A program made the translations under genes and the position numbers. Below are positions 34,201 to 42,100 of a stretch of DNA of 54,403 bases, in pieces. This DNA is from a virus, in IMG/VR virus record IMGVR_UViG_3300013114_000124, positions 1 to 54,403 of that record, one strand, 5' to 3'. A model generated the notes under the pieces. The model saw nothing but the letters and a program-made list of their open reading frames with translations, was not told the DNA's origin and did no database searches. The first letter of the stretch is position 1. Every line of letters begins with the position of its first letter.

Positions 34201-35349
34201 GCTTTCTACGGCAATAATATATATTTCACTGACCAAAGAAGGGGGTCTGTAATGAGACTTAATCTTAATGGTTTAGTAGCCATCTCTAATAACGGAATGA
34301 AAGATTTCTTCAGAGATGATTTTAGAAGTAAGAACACTAAAAAATTAGGAGGGTTAGATTTATATAACAAACAATACGTACTGTATTCAGACGATACAGA
34401 GATACCTATTGGTTCAGGAGGAAATGGTGTAGACCCTAATGAGGGGACTACTCCTACCCCAGGGTACATACCTTTTAATTGTGGCAGTACTGTAGAGGTT
34501 ACAGGAGTAACTAATTCTACGCCTCTCAAAGTAAAAGCACTACAAGTAAATGGTCTAGGAGATATATTCGTAAATTACAATCTTGAGACAGTTTCAGATA
34601 TAGTAATAGACAATAATGGAGATATAATAAACTTCCCTTCTCAGGGGCCAGGACTAGGTTCGGTATCTTTTACACAAACTTACGACGACGTAGATTTCAT
34701 ATTAATAGACGTCACTCCTATAGCAACTCCGGGAGAGTTTGAAGTCAAAATTGGTTCGCCTTGTTTAGTTCCTGACACACCTGCACCTGACCCTGTAGTA
34801 GCAACCAAAGATGACTACACAGTGTACAAAGGTACAGTGGACAACGTGCTTAATGTATTATATAATGATATATACACACTACCTGTAACTATTACTATAA
34901 CATCAGCGCCTACAGAAGGTACTGCTGTTGTAAGTGGTAACAATATATTGTACACCCACACTAATGTAGTGGACGGAGATTCAGATAGCCTTACTTATCA
35001 AATAGATGACGGACTTACTACAGACACTGCAATAGTTACTATAACAGCTCTTACAGACCCCGGAGGAGGTGGCAATCCTTCAGAAGGTACTGCATTCCAA
35101 ATGTCAACGTCAACTGCACTTAACCCTGCAGAGCCTGACAACGGACAAGTAGCTTGCTCAATAACGTCTTTAAACACTTATTACCATGACGGAGCTTTCT
35201 TTAGCCCTGGCATAGGAGATAAGGTTTACATAGACTTGTACATGTCTCAACCTGTAGTAGGGGGCAATGAGTACAGAGCTATAGAGTTTGGTAGAACAAT
35301 AAGAATAGATAATACAGGAACAGTAACAGATGTGTTTATCTGTGAATAA
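31249..35349 (+). CDS. Stabilization-like tail/neck protein with C-terminal Ig-like and YYHDG domains
   Basis: The 1366-residue protein opens with the signature of crAss-type 'stabilization' proteins: NTFIGSRMDKDTDSRLLEPG, then YRDALNVRVGNSSGSDVGAL. The long body has beta-propeller-like segments (RRLLYWTDNLNPPRSINIDR; NNIYFTDQRRGSVMRLNLNG). From about residue 1180 a cadherin/Ig-like module appears with 'NVLNVLYNDI', GTAVVSGNNILYTHT and DSLTYQIDDGL, the tandem-95/VCBS-like pattern. The last 60 residues are the YYHDG domain shared with 19813-20112. Probably it lines the tail hub or neck; the added domains may contact the cell surface. Confidence 0.75.
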   Translation: MKQEQGKNTFIGSRMDKDTDSRLLEPGVYRDALNVRVGNSSGSDVGALENSLSNKKLTNKSFGANATCIGMYSDKNEQKVYWFVVSDDGSYVMEHDFPNGVTSVVLEDTSAGVLNFNKEYLITGVNIIIDTDKKRRLLYWTDNLNPPRSINIDRAKTYGANNFTEEQISVIKAPPLQKPSIALGQTNTGLENNIEEKFLRFAYRYRYLDGEYSALSSFSETAFLAKPFNFDYAVSSNEGMVNNFSKVSIAFNTGSKLVTEIDVVFKESGTNTVYLVDSYKKESKNWGDNENQFVEFFNNKIKKALDQDQLFRLYDAVPLKAKAQELIGNRLVYGFYTENYNIEDANGSAIDVDFSLEGINTAINIGTPTESLKSNRDYEIGIVYLDKYGRQTSVLTSENNTINFPNIDSLTQNQIKAVVNSPAPNFAEKFRFYIKQTREDYDIIVPTIFYLDGPYVWVKLEGSEDNKIEEGDYLYVKADTQEVLPQLVQTKVLEIKNQPKDFLEDSNKQLSGNYMRLKPNNYRLDPDDYEFYDWDSYDSSKNANDNPIRGNQSYVEPAVYYGTSLSDDLTSSGTYTGLVDERYEIEIIVTGATDEFRWTKDEGQNWSANTPITGAAQAIENGVEITFASVTGHSLDDSWVVGAKSSSDDSFGGSESSKAYGFFKGPDTNNGVIYGGARIEWEYSEYGEETQKITRNFVSTRKYENIEEWYYGDNIYDEISEIGESRIWFRRGLVEFNYPGNQYNNSKHITVDPAEDMVMIVKSKGTQNSDLDGVVKLRTSLEIFQAEQNVIFETIPFSNDAAPFFEIGQTYDVVNGFHTSSNASDVDQALGVAGEFVLDVFNCIAWGNAFESYKIKDLFNAKTMKIDTRPSDSIEDYSENIRIASLTYSKVYEQTLNYNGTNEFNLSTINFVDIDDKYNSIQKLFSRDTDLIVFQEDKLHKMPFEKDVLFTAAGEGAVTESNKVFGKEIPYAGEFGISLNPESFAFYGNNIYFTDQRRGSVMRLNLNGLVAISNNGMKDFFRDDFRSKNTKKLGGLDLYNKQYVLYSDDTEIPIGSGGNGVDPNEGTTPTPGYIPFNCGSTVEVTGVTNSTPLKVKALQVNGLGDIFVNYNLETVSDIVIDNNGDIINFPSQGPGLGSVSFTQTYDDVDFILIDVTPIATPGEFEVKIGSPCLVPDTPAPDPVVATKDDYTVYKGTVDNVLNVLYNDIYTLPVTITITSAPTEGTAVVSGNNILYTHTNVVDGDSDSLTYQIDDGLTTDTAIVTITALTDPGGGGNPSEGTAFQMSTSTALNPAEPDNGQVACSITSLNTYYHDGAFFSPGIGDKVYIDLYMSQPVVGGNEYRAIEFGRTIRIDNTGTVTDVFICE

Positions 35350-35362
35350 AAAAAGATAACTA

Positions 35363-36103
35363 ATGGCTTACACGATAACATTTGATGAGGGAGCTAAAGG
35401 ATTTACGTCCTTTTTCTCCTATGTACCTGAGTTTATGATAGGTATGAATAACGATTTTTTCACCGTAAAGGATGGACAATTGTATATGCACAACGACGAA
35501 GAGAATCCTACAAGGAACAATTTCTATGGGGCTCAGCACAATACTAAAATTACATATGTAGAGAACAGTTTTCCTTCTCAAGTTAAATTTGTTAAGTCTA
35601 TGAAATTAGAGGCTAACAGACCTTTACAGACTGACATAAAAGCTTTTGTTTCAGACGAGAATTCTTCAGCTATGGACTCAACCATATCAAGCGATGAATA
35701 TGTAGAGAAAGAAGGTATGTTCTACTCTTACGTAAGAAGAAACGAGAATGGAGGAAACTACAGCGATAAGAATGTGTACGGAATAGGGGAAGTGTTCGAC
35801 GTATCAGGCTCAACCGTAACTTTCGCCACTCCTATACCATTAGGCTCTATAGCAGCAGGAGATAATATACTAGACGTTAATGGCTCTGTCTTAGCTCAAA
35901 TAGTATCGTACTCAGGCTCAAGTATGGAAACAACCCCTAACTTAGCAAGCCTCCCCGGCGACTTTTTAATAGGTCAAAAGAGCGCTAGAATAGAGGCAGG
36001 TAACTTGAGAGGATATAACTTCGAAGTTACTTTAGAAGATAGCAATACAAGTAGGTTAGAACTGTTTGGGAGTAAACTTAACACATCTAAGTCAAACCCT
36101 TAA
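35363..36103 (+). CDS. Virion structural protein
   Basis: The 246-residue protein starts MAYTITFDEGAKGFTSFFSY. The opening segment and VPEFMIGMNNDFFTVKDGQL with LYMHNDEENPTRNNFYGAQH recall domains seen next to stabilization proteins in Bacteroidetes phages ('t..y.e..kgwtsf.sf.pe.....n..yys...g.lw.h'), as I remember them. A long beta-rich middle contains GSIAAGDNILDVNGSVLAQI. It follows the giant gene by 13 bp. A tail hub or spike-base role is inferred. Confidence 0.65.
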   Translation: MAYTITFDEGAKGFTSFFSYVPEFMIGMNNDFFTVKDGQLYMHNDEENPTRNNFYGAQHNTKITYVENSFPSQVKFVKSMKLEANRPLQTDIKAFVSDENSSAMDSTISSDEYVEKEGMFYSYVRRNENGGNYSDKNVYGIGEVFDVSGSTVTFATPIPLGSIAAGDNILDVNGSVLAQIVSYSGSSMETTPNLASLPGDFLIGQKSARIEAGNLRGYNFEVTLEDSNTSRLELFGSKLNTSKSNP

Positions 36104-36109
36104 TGACAT

Positions 36110-36140
36110 TTGGTTTATAAGATATTTTTTCGTATATTTA
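36110..36140 (+). promoter_or_regulatory. Promoter for the exported protein gene
   Basis: TTG at 36110-36112, exactly 20 bp, TATATTTA at 36133-36140. The core resembles the recombinase promoter (TTTGG ... TTTCGTAT). Only 7 bp separate it from the ATG. Confidence 0.7.
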
Positions 36141-36147
36141 CGTATAT

Positions 36148-36507
36148 ATGAAAAAGTTCAACAAAAGATTATCGGCGCATGTAGTACTAAGTATTATTTG
36201 CGCCATTTGTTCTAATGGGTACGCCCAATATCAAAACGATTGGGACGCTACAGAGATATTATACGAGATGAATAAATCTTGGTCTGTAGGTAACGGATGC
36301 TTAGAAGGTCACCACAAGGTAATTGATGTGTATAACGGATTAGAGTTAAACGGTAATACCCTAGAGGTTATGGATTCTACTATCCAAATCATAGGAGGTA
36401 AGGTTACTAACTTTGGTGTAGATGTAGACATACTCAATCACCCATTAATTATATACAGATGTGAGAACTCTGTTATATTAGAATTTCCAATAACTTTATC
36501 CGATTAA
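36148..36507 (+). CDS. Exported protein of unknown function
   Basis: The 119-residue product starts with a signal peptide: basic KKFNKR, hydrophobic core VVLSIICAICSNG and a YA-Q cleavage site near residue 27. The mature part of about 90 residues is soluble, with KSWSVGNGCLEGHHKVIDVY and beta strands ending in VILEFPITLSD. It has its own promoter in the middle of the virion block, so it is expressed separately. An exported phage protein here could act in the periplasm (superinfection exclusion, envelope modification) or be an internal virion protein; the sequence does not decide. Confidence 0.55.
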   Translation: MKKFNKRLSAHVVLSIICAICSNGYAQYQNDWDATEILYEMNKSWSVGNGCLEGHHKVIDVYNGLELNGNTLEVMDSTIQIIGGKVTNFGVDVDILNHPLIIYRCENSVILEFPITLSD

Positions 36508-36517
36508 ATATAATAAC

Positions 36518-36913
36518 ATGATAGAATTTAATAAAACTAAAAAAGAAGACTTCTACACAGTGTACAAAAAAATGTGTAAAGCTCACCAATTTCCTGCTAT
36601 GCACATAGATAACATCGAAGATGTTTTCATTTGTAAAAGAGAAGGGCTATTAATGTATAGCTGTTTTAAATGGAACACAGGCTCAGGTATGTGTATGATA
36701 GGGTTCCCTGTTAGTAACTTATATGTGCCAAAAGAGCTTAGGGAAGGTTTATTACCAAAGTTCTTAAATTACATCTCAGATGTTTGTAAATCAGAGGGCT
36801 ATAATATAATATGGACAACCTCAGCAACACAGAGGGTTGAGAGAGCTTTATCTCAAAGTGACTTCCAAAAAGGAGACCAAAACGTAAATACTTACATAAA
36901 AGTTTTGTCTTAA
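36518..36913 (+). CDS. GNAT acetyltransferase-like protein
   Basis: The 131-residue protein has the alpha/beta order expected for a small GNAT fold: an N-terminal helix (TKKEDFYTVYKKMCKAHQFP), strands VFICKREGLLMYSCFKWNTG and MCMIGFPVSNLYV, a helix KELREGLLPKFLNYISDVCK, a strand YNIIWTTSAT and a helix RVERALSQSDFQ with a final strand. The acetyl-CoA loop (R/QxxGxA) is not evident, so activity is doubtful. Similar short GNAT-like proteins occur among phage structural genes. It follows the exported protein by 10 bp. Confidence 0.45.
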   Translation: MIEFNKTKKEDFYTVYKKMCKAHQFPAMHIDNIEDVFICKREGLLMYSCFKWNTGSGMCMIGFPVSNLYVPKELREGLLPKFLNYISDVCKSEGYNIIWTTSATQRVERALSQSDFQKGDQNVNTYIKVLS

Positions 36914-36922
36914 TATTTTTCT

Positions 36923-36930
36923 TATTTTTG
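36923..36930 (+). promoter_or_regulatory. Promoter element before ejection-protein genes
   Basis: TATTTTTG at 36923-36930, 25 bp before the next ATG; the nearest TTG (36905-36907) is only 15 bp upstream, so the -33 element is poor. Confidence 0.4.
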
Positions 36931-36955
36931 TATATAACTTAAAAAACATTCATAA

Positions 36956-37459
36956 ATGGGAGCAGCAAGCGCAGGTATAGGGGCAGTAGGAGGAATAGCA
37001 CAAACTATAATAGGGGCAGGCCAAGCAAGGAAGGCTAGAAAAGCTATCGAAAACTATGACCGACAAGATATCACAAACTTATCAGAAGGGTTAAAAGTTA
37101 GCACTAAAGGTGCAGACTTAGCTACACAAGAATTGGCTAGAGCTAACGCAACAACTGTTTCTGCACTTAAGGCAGGAGGAGTTAGAGCGCTAATGGGAGG
37201 TATCCCTCAGATACAGGCATCTACCGTAAATCAAATGGCTAAAATAGGTGCAGACTTAGACGAGCAAGTAATAAACATTCAGCAGCAAGAGATAGCAGGA
37301 GCAGAGAAAGCTAGACAGATGATAGAGAGAAGAGAGGAAGCTGATTTAGCAGGTCTAGGACAACAGATGTCTACAGGGCAACAAACAATGGCTTCAGGTT
37401 TATCAGGATTCGCAGGTTCAATGGGGCAAATGGGTACGCTTTTTGCTGACGAGGATTAA
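36956..37459 (+). CDS. Internal virion / ejection protein, small
   Basis: The 167-residue protein starts with a glycine/alanine-rich, membrane-like helix (AASAGIGAVGGIAQTIIGAG), then basic QARKARKAIENYDRQ, then long Gln/Ala helices (LDEQVINIQQQEIAGAEKAR). The C-terminus is again Gly-rich (SGLSGFAGSMGQMGTLF). This arrangement is that of T7 gp14- or P22 gp7-type ejection proteins that form a channel across the host envelope. It is directly upstream of two larger proteins of the expected ejection set. Confidence 0.65.
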   Translation: MGAASAGIGAVGGIAQTIIGAGQARKARKAIENYDRQDITNLSEGLKVSTKGADLATQELARANATTVSALKAGGVRALMGGIPQIQASTVNQMAKIGADLDEQVINIQQQEIAGAEKARQMIERREEADLAGLGQQMSTGQQTMASGLSGFAGSMGQMGTLFADED

Positions 37460-37483
37460 TATAGTAAATAGAAAAACAAAATA

Positions 37484-39073
37484 ATGGCTAAAGGTAATTA
37501 CGCAGCATATCAACAGTTACAACCTATAGATATAGATTGGACTGAAATAGCTAAGTCAGGGGTAGACGCTGAGCTAGCTAGAAGAGATAAGAAAAGAGCA
37601 GAAGAAAAGGCAGAGCAAGATGAGCTACAGACAGTAGAGTTCACCCCGTTAGAAGATGTTGTAACAAACGTCGATTCTCTTGACCAAGCTATGGCTCTAG
37701 GTATACAAGAGGCAGGTGAGATTAATCAGCGAGATTTCGACAAAGCTAGTAAAGATATAGACTTTAAGAGAAGCTCTGAGTATAAGGTTAGACACGCAAA
37801 CATACAAAACTACCCTAAAAGACTTAAGACACTTTCTCAAGGAGTTGCTGAATTAGCTAAGAGGTACTCACAGGCAGAAATGGATGGAAAGGTATCGGAT
37901 TGGGACGATAGTTTAGGAGCTACACTTCACGGAGCTTTTGTTACAGAGAAAGTAATTTTTAAGGCTGATGAAAGAACGGGCGAGCCTTACGCAATGGTTG
38001 CTCAAACTAAAGAAGACCTTAAGACAGGTAAAGACGGTGATAACCCTAATGGTTACGTATATAATGATGACGGCAGTATCTCTATGAAAAAGGTTACCAT
38101 TAACGAGGTATTCAAAGGATTAGGAGAATACAGAATAACTAATAAAGTTGATGTGGCAGCTGAAGCTCAGAAGTTCGGAAAAGCTTTAGGTAAAAAGGTA
38201 GAGACTGATATAGACGGAAATATGGCTTCAGGCTTAACTATAACTAAAGAGCAGAAGTTCGAGTTTATACAAGAAAAAGCTAATGAAGCAGCTATGGACT
38301 TACTAGGTTCTGCAGGTGCTCCTACAGACTTAGCTAAGAATATTTGGGCTGATAAAATGGGTAGAAAGAGTAGAGAGCTTACTGAAGAAAATATGTTAGA
38401 GATTAGAGATGATTTTGTACAATCAGCGTCTGCTTATTACGACCAAACACAAGAGAAAAGTTTTAATCAAAGAGCTACAGGTGGAACATCAAATTCAGGT
38501 AAAAATGATATAGAAGTTCACACACCTTCTTACGTAACTGACCCTTCTACGGGAGCGTTATCTAAGGCTAATATAACAGTCCCTGTAACTAAAGATGGTC
38601 AAACAGTTAATAAAGAGTTTAAAGATGTATACGAAGTTCAACTAGGGGGAGTTAACGGAGTTCTTTTAGAAGAGTCTGAAACAACTGTTAGGACTGTTAA
38701 GAATTTCTACGTAGATGATAAGGGTAACACTTTTGCAGATGTCACAACCTCTATTAAGCCTTCAGGTAGAGTGGATTTCAAGGACGAGGACGAGTTAACA
38801 CAAGCTATTGTAGTGGGAGCTATTAAGAATTGGGAGTCTGAAACAAAGACTATAAAACTATCTAACAAGCAATTCCAAGCTATAGCTACAAACTCCGCGG
38901 TTGTAGATGAAAAAGGTTCAGGATTCTCTAACGGAAAAGCCTTTATGGATTACTTAAAACGTAAGAGAGGTGGTACACCAACTCCTACGAGCACCCCTAC
39001 CAACTCTGGTTTCGACATTCACAGTTACAAAAATAAGGGGACTAACGACACTCAGCACGGCCCACAACAATAA
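37484..39073 (+). CDS. Internal virion / ejection protein, medium
   Basis: The 529-residue protein begins AKGNYAAYQQLQPIDIDWTE and continues with charged helices (VDAELARRDKKRAEEKAEQD) and no transmembrane segment. Its C-terminus is Pro/Thr-rich (TPTPTSTPTNSGFDIHSYKN) and ends polar. Length, helicity and the position between the small ejection protein and the giant polyvalent protein fit the second component of a podovirus ejection apparatus. No enzymatic motif is seen. The call is by context and composition. Confidence 0.6.
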   Translation: MAKGNYAAYQQLQPIDIDWTEIAKSGVDAELARRDKKRAEEKAEQDELQTVEFTPLEDVVTNVDSLDQAMALGIQEAGEINQRDFDKASKDIDFKRSSEYKVRHANIQNYPKRLKTLSQGVAELAKRYSQAEMDGKVSDWDDSLGATLHGAFVTEKVIFKADERTGEPYAMVAQTKEDLKTGKDGDNPNGYVYNDDGSISMKKVTINEVFKGLGEYRITNKVDVAAEAQKFGKALGKKVETDIDGNMASGLTITKEQKFEFIQEKANEAAMDLLGSAGAPTDLAKNIWADKMGRKSRELTEENMLEIRDDFVQSASAYYDQTQEKSFNQRATGGTSNSGKNDIEVHTPSYVTDPSTGALSKANITVPVTKDGQTVNKEFKDVYEVQLGGVNGVLLEESETTVRTVKNFYVDDKGNTFADVTTSIKPSGRVDFKDEDELTQAIVVGAIKNWESETKTIKLSNKQFQAIATNSAVVDEKGSGFSNGKAFMDYLKRKRGGTPTPTSTPTNSGFDIHSYKNKGTNDTQHGPQQ

Positions 39074-39100
39074 ATTTAATTTAATTTAAACTTTCGTATA

Positions 39101-42100
39101 ATGAACGAAGAATATTTAAAAGGATTACACGGACACTTAGGGATAACTGACGATTACTCAACTTGGGTAAACGCAGTACAAGGAGACGAAGAATATTTAA
39201 AAGGACTACACGGACACTTAGGAATAACTGACGATTACCAAACTTGGGCAAGTGCTGTGTGGGGAAAGACTACAGCCGATTCTATGGAGTCTCGTTTGGA
39301 TTCGGTGGTACAATTTTCTCAATCGGAATCGGAAGAGACAAATCAGGAGCAAGAAGTTACTACTTCGGAAGAAACTGAAACATTTGACACAAGTTTCCCT
39401 GAGGATATGATATCTCAAAGTAAAACGGAGAATGTTATACCTAGTGGAGATGGTACGCTTGTAATAGGTGGCGAAGAGATTTCCGTAGAAGACATGGAGA
39501 TTTCTGAACTATATGACGCGTACAAACAAGCAGGGTACATTTCTCAAGCTGACGTTTCTGAAGTAGAGGCTACAATAGAGGCTCAAGCAAAAGGAGATTT
39601 TTCTACAGTAGAAACAATAAAAGCTTACGCAAATACACTTATGAAGTATGGGCCCGCATCAGGTATGCACAGCCCTATATTTGATTATATGGATAGAGAC
39701 GAAGCCTTGTTTGCTAGACAACAGAAAAATAAGGTTGATTTTCTTAACGCTTTACCTGAAGATAAGGTAACAGAGTTAAAAGAATACGCTTTCAACAGAA
39801 CTGAGCAAATATCAGCTGATAACTTAAATGTTTTTGCTCAGAATAAACTTCTAGAAAGTAAGATTAAGACAGTTGTATCTGATTTAGAGCAGATGTCTTT
39901 ATCTATGGAAAAGATAAAAGAAGATGGCGGTGTCTTACCTAAAGAAGCTGCTGATGAGTATCTAAAGGCTTATAAAGAAGCTGTATCTTTACAAACTACT
40001 TATAAAGAAAATACTAATATACTAGAGTCTAATACAGAGGATTTAGGAGAGACTTGGGAAGAATTAGACCTTCTTAAAAGAAACTACGGCGGACTTGACT
40101 ATTATCAAGAGAAGCTGAGATTAAGCGCTGCGCATATTGCAGGTGGACTTGTTCAACTTCAAGCTATGGCAGGAAACCCTGCGACCTTAACACCTGACGT
40201 TGAGCTTATGTATACAATGCAGAAGTATAGAGAGCAAGTGGCTGCAGACGAGGATATGTTAAGGCCTGCTATGTCAGTAGAGCAGATAAACGGCTTAGAG
40301 GACTTTGGTATGTGGGCAGGTGAGCAAATAGCTAACCAATTACCTATATTATTGACACTAACAGCTACAGGCGGTACATCAGGGTTAGTTTTACTTTCTT
40401 CTTCTACAGCAGGTAGTAAGGCAGGTGAGATGACAGACTCTAATGTGAAAGGTGAAACAAACTTTTCAGCGGGAAATATACTTTTAACTAGTATAGGTCA
40501 CGGAGCAGCCGAATACTTAAGCGAGAGAGTTAGTTTAGGTATCCTTAGTAAAGGTAACAGAGTTATAAAGTCTGCGTTAAAAGGTAAGAAACCTGGAGCT
40601 AAAATACCTACACCTGAGTATTCTAGTATAAGAACAGGCGTATCTAATTACGCAAAGAAAACTTGGGGAGCAGCTTGGCAAGAAGGTAGCTCAGAGTGGG
40701 CTAACACTTTAGCTCAGAATATGTTAGATATCGCAGCGGGAGCAGAAGATGTAAACCCTTTTGACGGAGCTTTAGATGCATTTGCATCGGGCGCGTTTAT
40801 GGGTAAAGCTATGCAAACAGTTCCCTCTGTTGTAGGTATGGCTATAAGACCATTCACTAGAAAGGAAATATCTAAAAAGATTAAATCTAATCTAGAAGAT
40901 TTAGAGGCTTTAGCTTATATGTTAGAGACTCAAGATTTAAGCGAAGCGTCTCAGAACATTGTTAAAAGAAAGATGCAAAATATCATGACTCAGTCTGAGT
41001 CTATGATAAATGAAACTTTAGGAGAAACGTCTAAAGTAGGTTCTAAAGGTTTACAGAGAATATTAGAGATAGAGAAAAGAGCAGGTATATTAAGAAAGTC
41101 TGTAAAAGAAATAGAAAATTCTGATTTACCTACAGAAACTAAAACTCAAATTAAAGCTGAGGCTAAGGCTGAAGTAGACGCTTTAAGAAAAGAGAAAGAA
41201 AATATATTAGATGGGAGTAAACAAGATGGGGAGAAATCCCGAGTACAACAAGAACTCGAAGCAGCAATACAAGGAGGAGTCGAAGTTGAGCAAGGAGGAA
41301 AAGGAACTGCAGAAGTTCAAGGAGAAAATGCTGAAGCACGAGATACTGATACAGACTCTGAAGGAGTGCGGACAGATAAGCAGGGAGATACGAAACTCGA
41401 TGACGGAAAAGCAACACAAACAACTGCAGCAAAACCTGAAACTGTAGATGTAGAACCTCTAAAAAAGAGAAAGAGACAATTAGAAGAGGAGCTAGTTGAT
41501 ATAGAGGACGACGCTACTGCAGAAAAGATGGAGGCTGAAATAGAGCAGTTAAATACTCAAATATCTGAAGCTAGTAAAGTTGCTACTCCAGTAGTAGACA
41601 ATTCGGCTAAGATACAAGCTAAGGACGACGCTACTAATCAAGATGTTACTGATGAAGTATCAAATATCCAAACTAAGTTGCAGGAGGCGGGTAAACAAAA
41701 AGAGCTTGATACTTTAGGGGACAAGTATTTCAAAATTTTAGAAGACCAAGCCAAGAAGGAAGAATCAGGACAGGAGTTAGATAGATACGACAAAGCTAGA
41801 AAAACTAGAGCGTTTAATAAGATTGCTAAGTTAGGCAAAGAGTTAGGTATAGACCCTATGTATTACTTAGAGAACAAGGGCGCGCTACCTAAAGAATCTG
41901 CACCTAAGAAAGCAGCACCTAAGAAAGCAGCACCTAAGAAAGCAGCACCTAAGAAAGCAGCGCCTAAGAAACCTGCGGCTGAAAAAATAATCGAGTCTTT
42001 TGAAAAACATGTTAAAAGTAAAGGAGTTACTTGGAAATCTATGTTTGCTATGGAAGGCGAAGTGTACAACGAGTTGTACGATATGATTAGTAACAAAGAA

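Noticed and set aside
41211-41447. Overprinted 78-residue Lys/Gln-rich protein inside the giant gene
   Set aside because: The giant frame runs through without interruption, the region is low-complexity, and an alternative lysine-rich frame is expected by chance there.
41886-41975. AAPKK repeats as a separate DNA repeat element
   Set aside because: They are in frame and encode a basic linker in the giant protein; no copy occurs elsewhere in the window.
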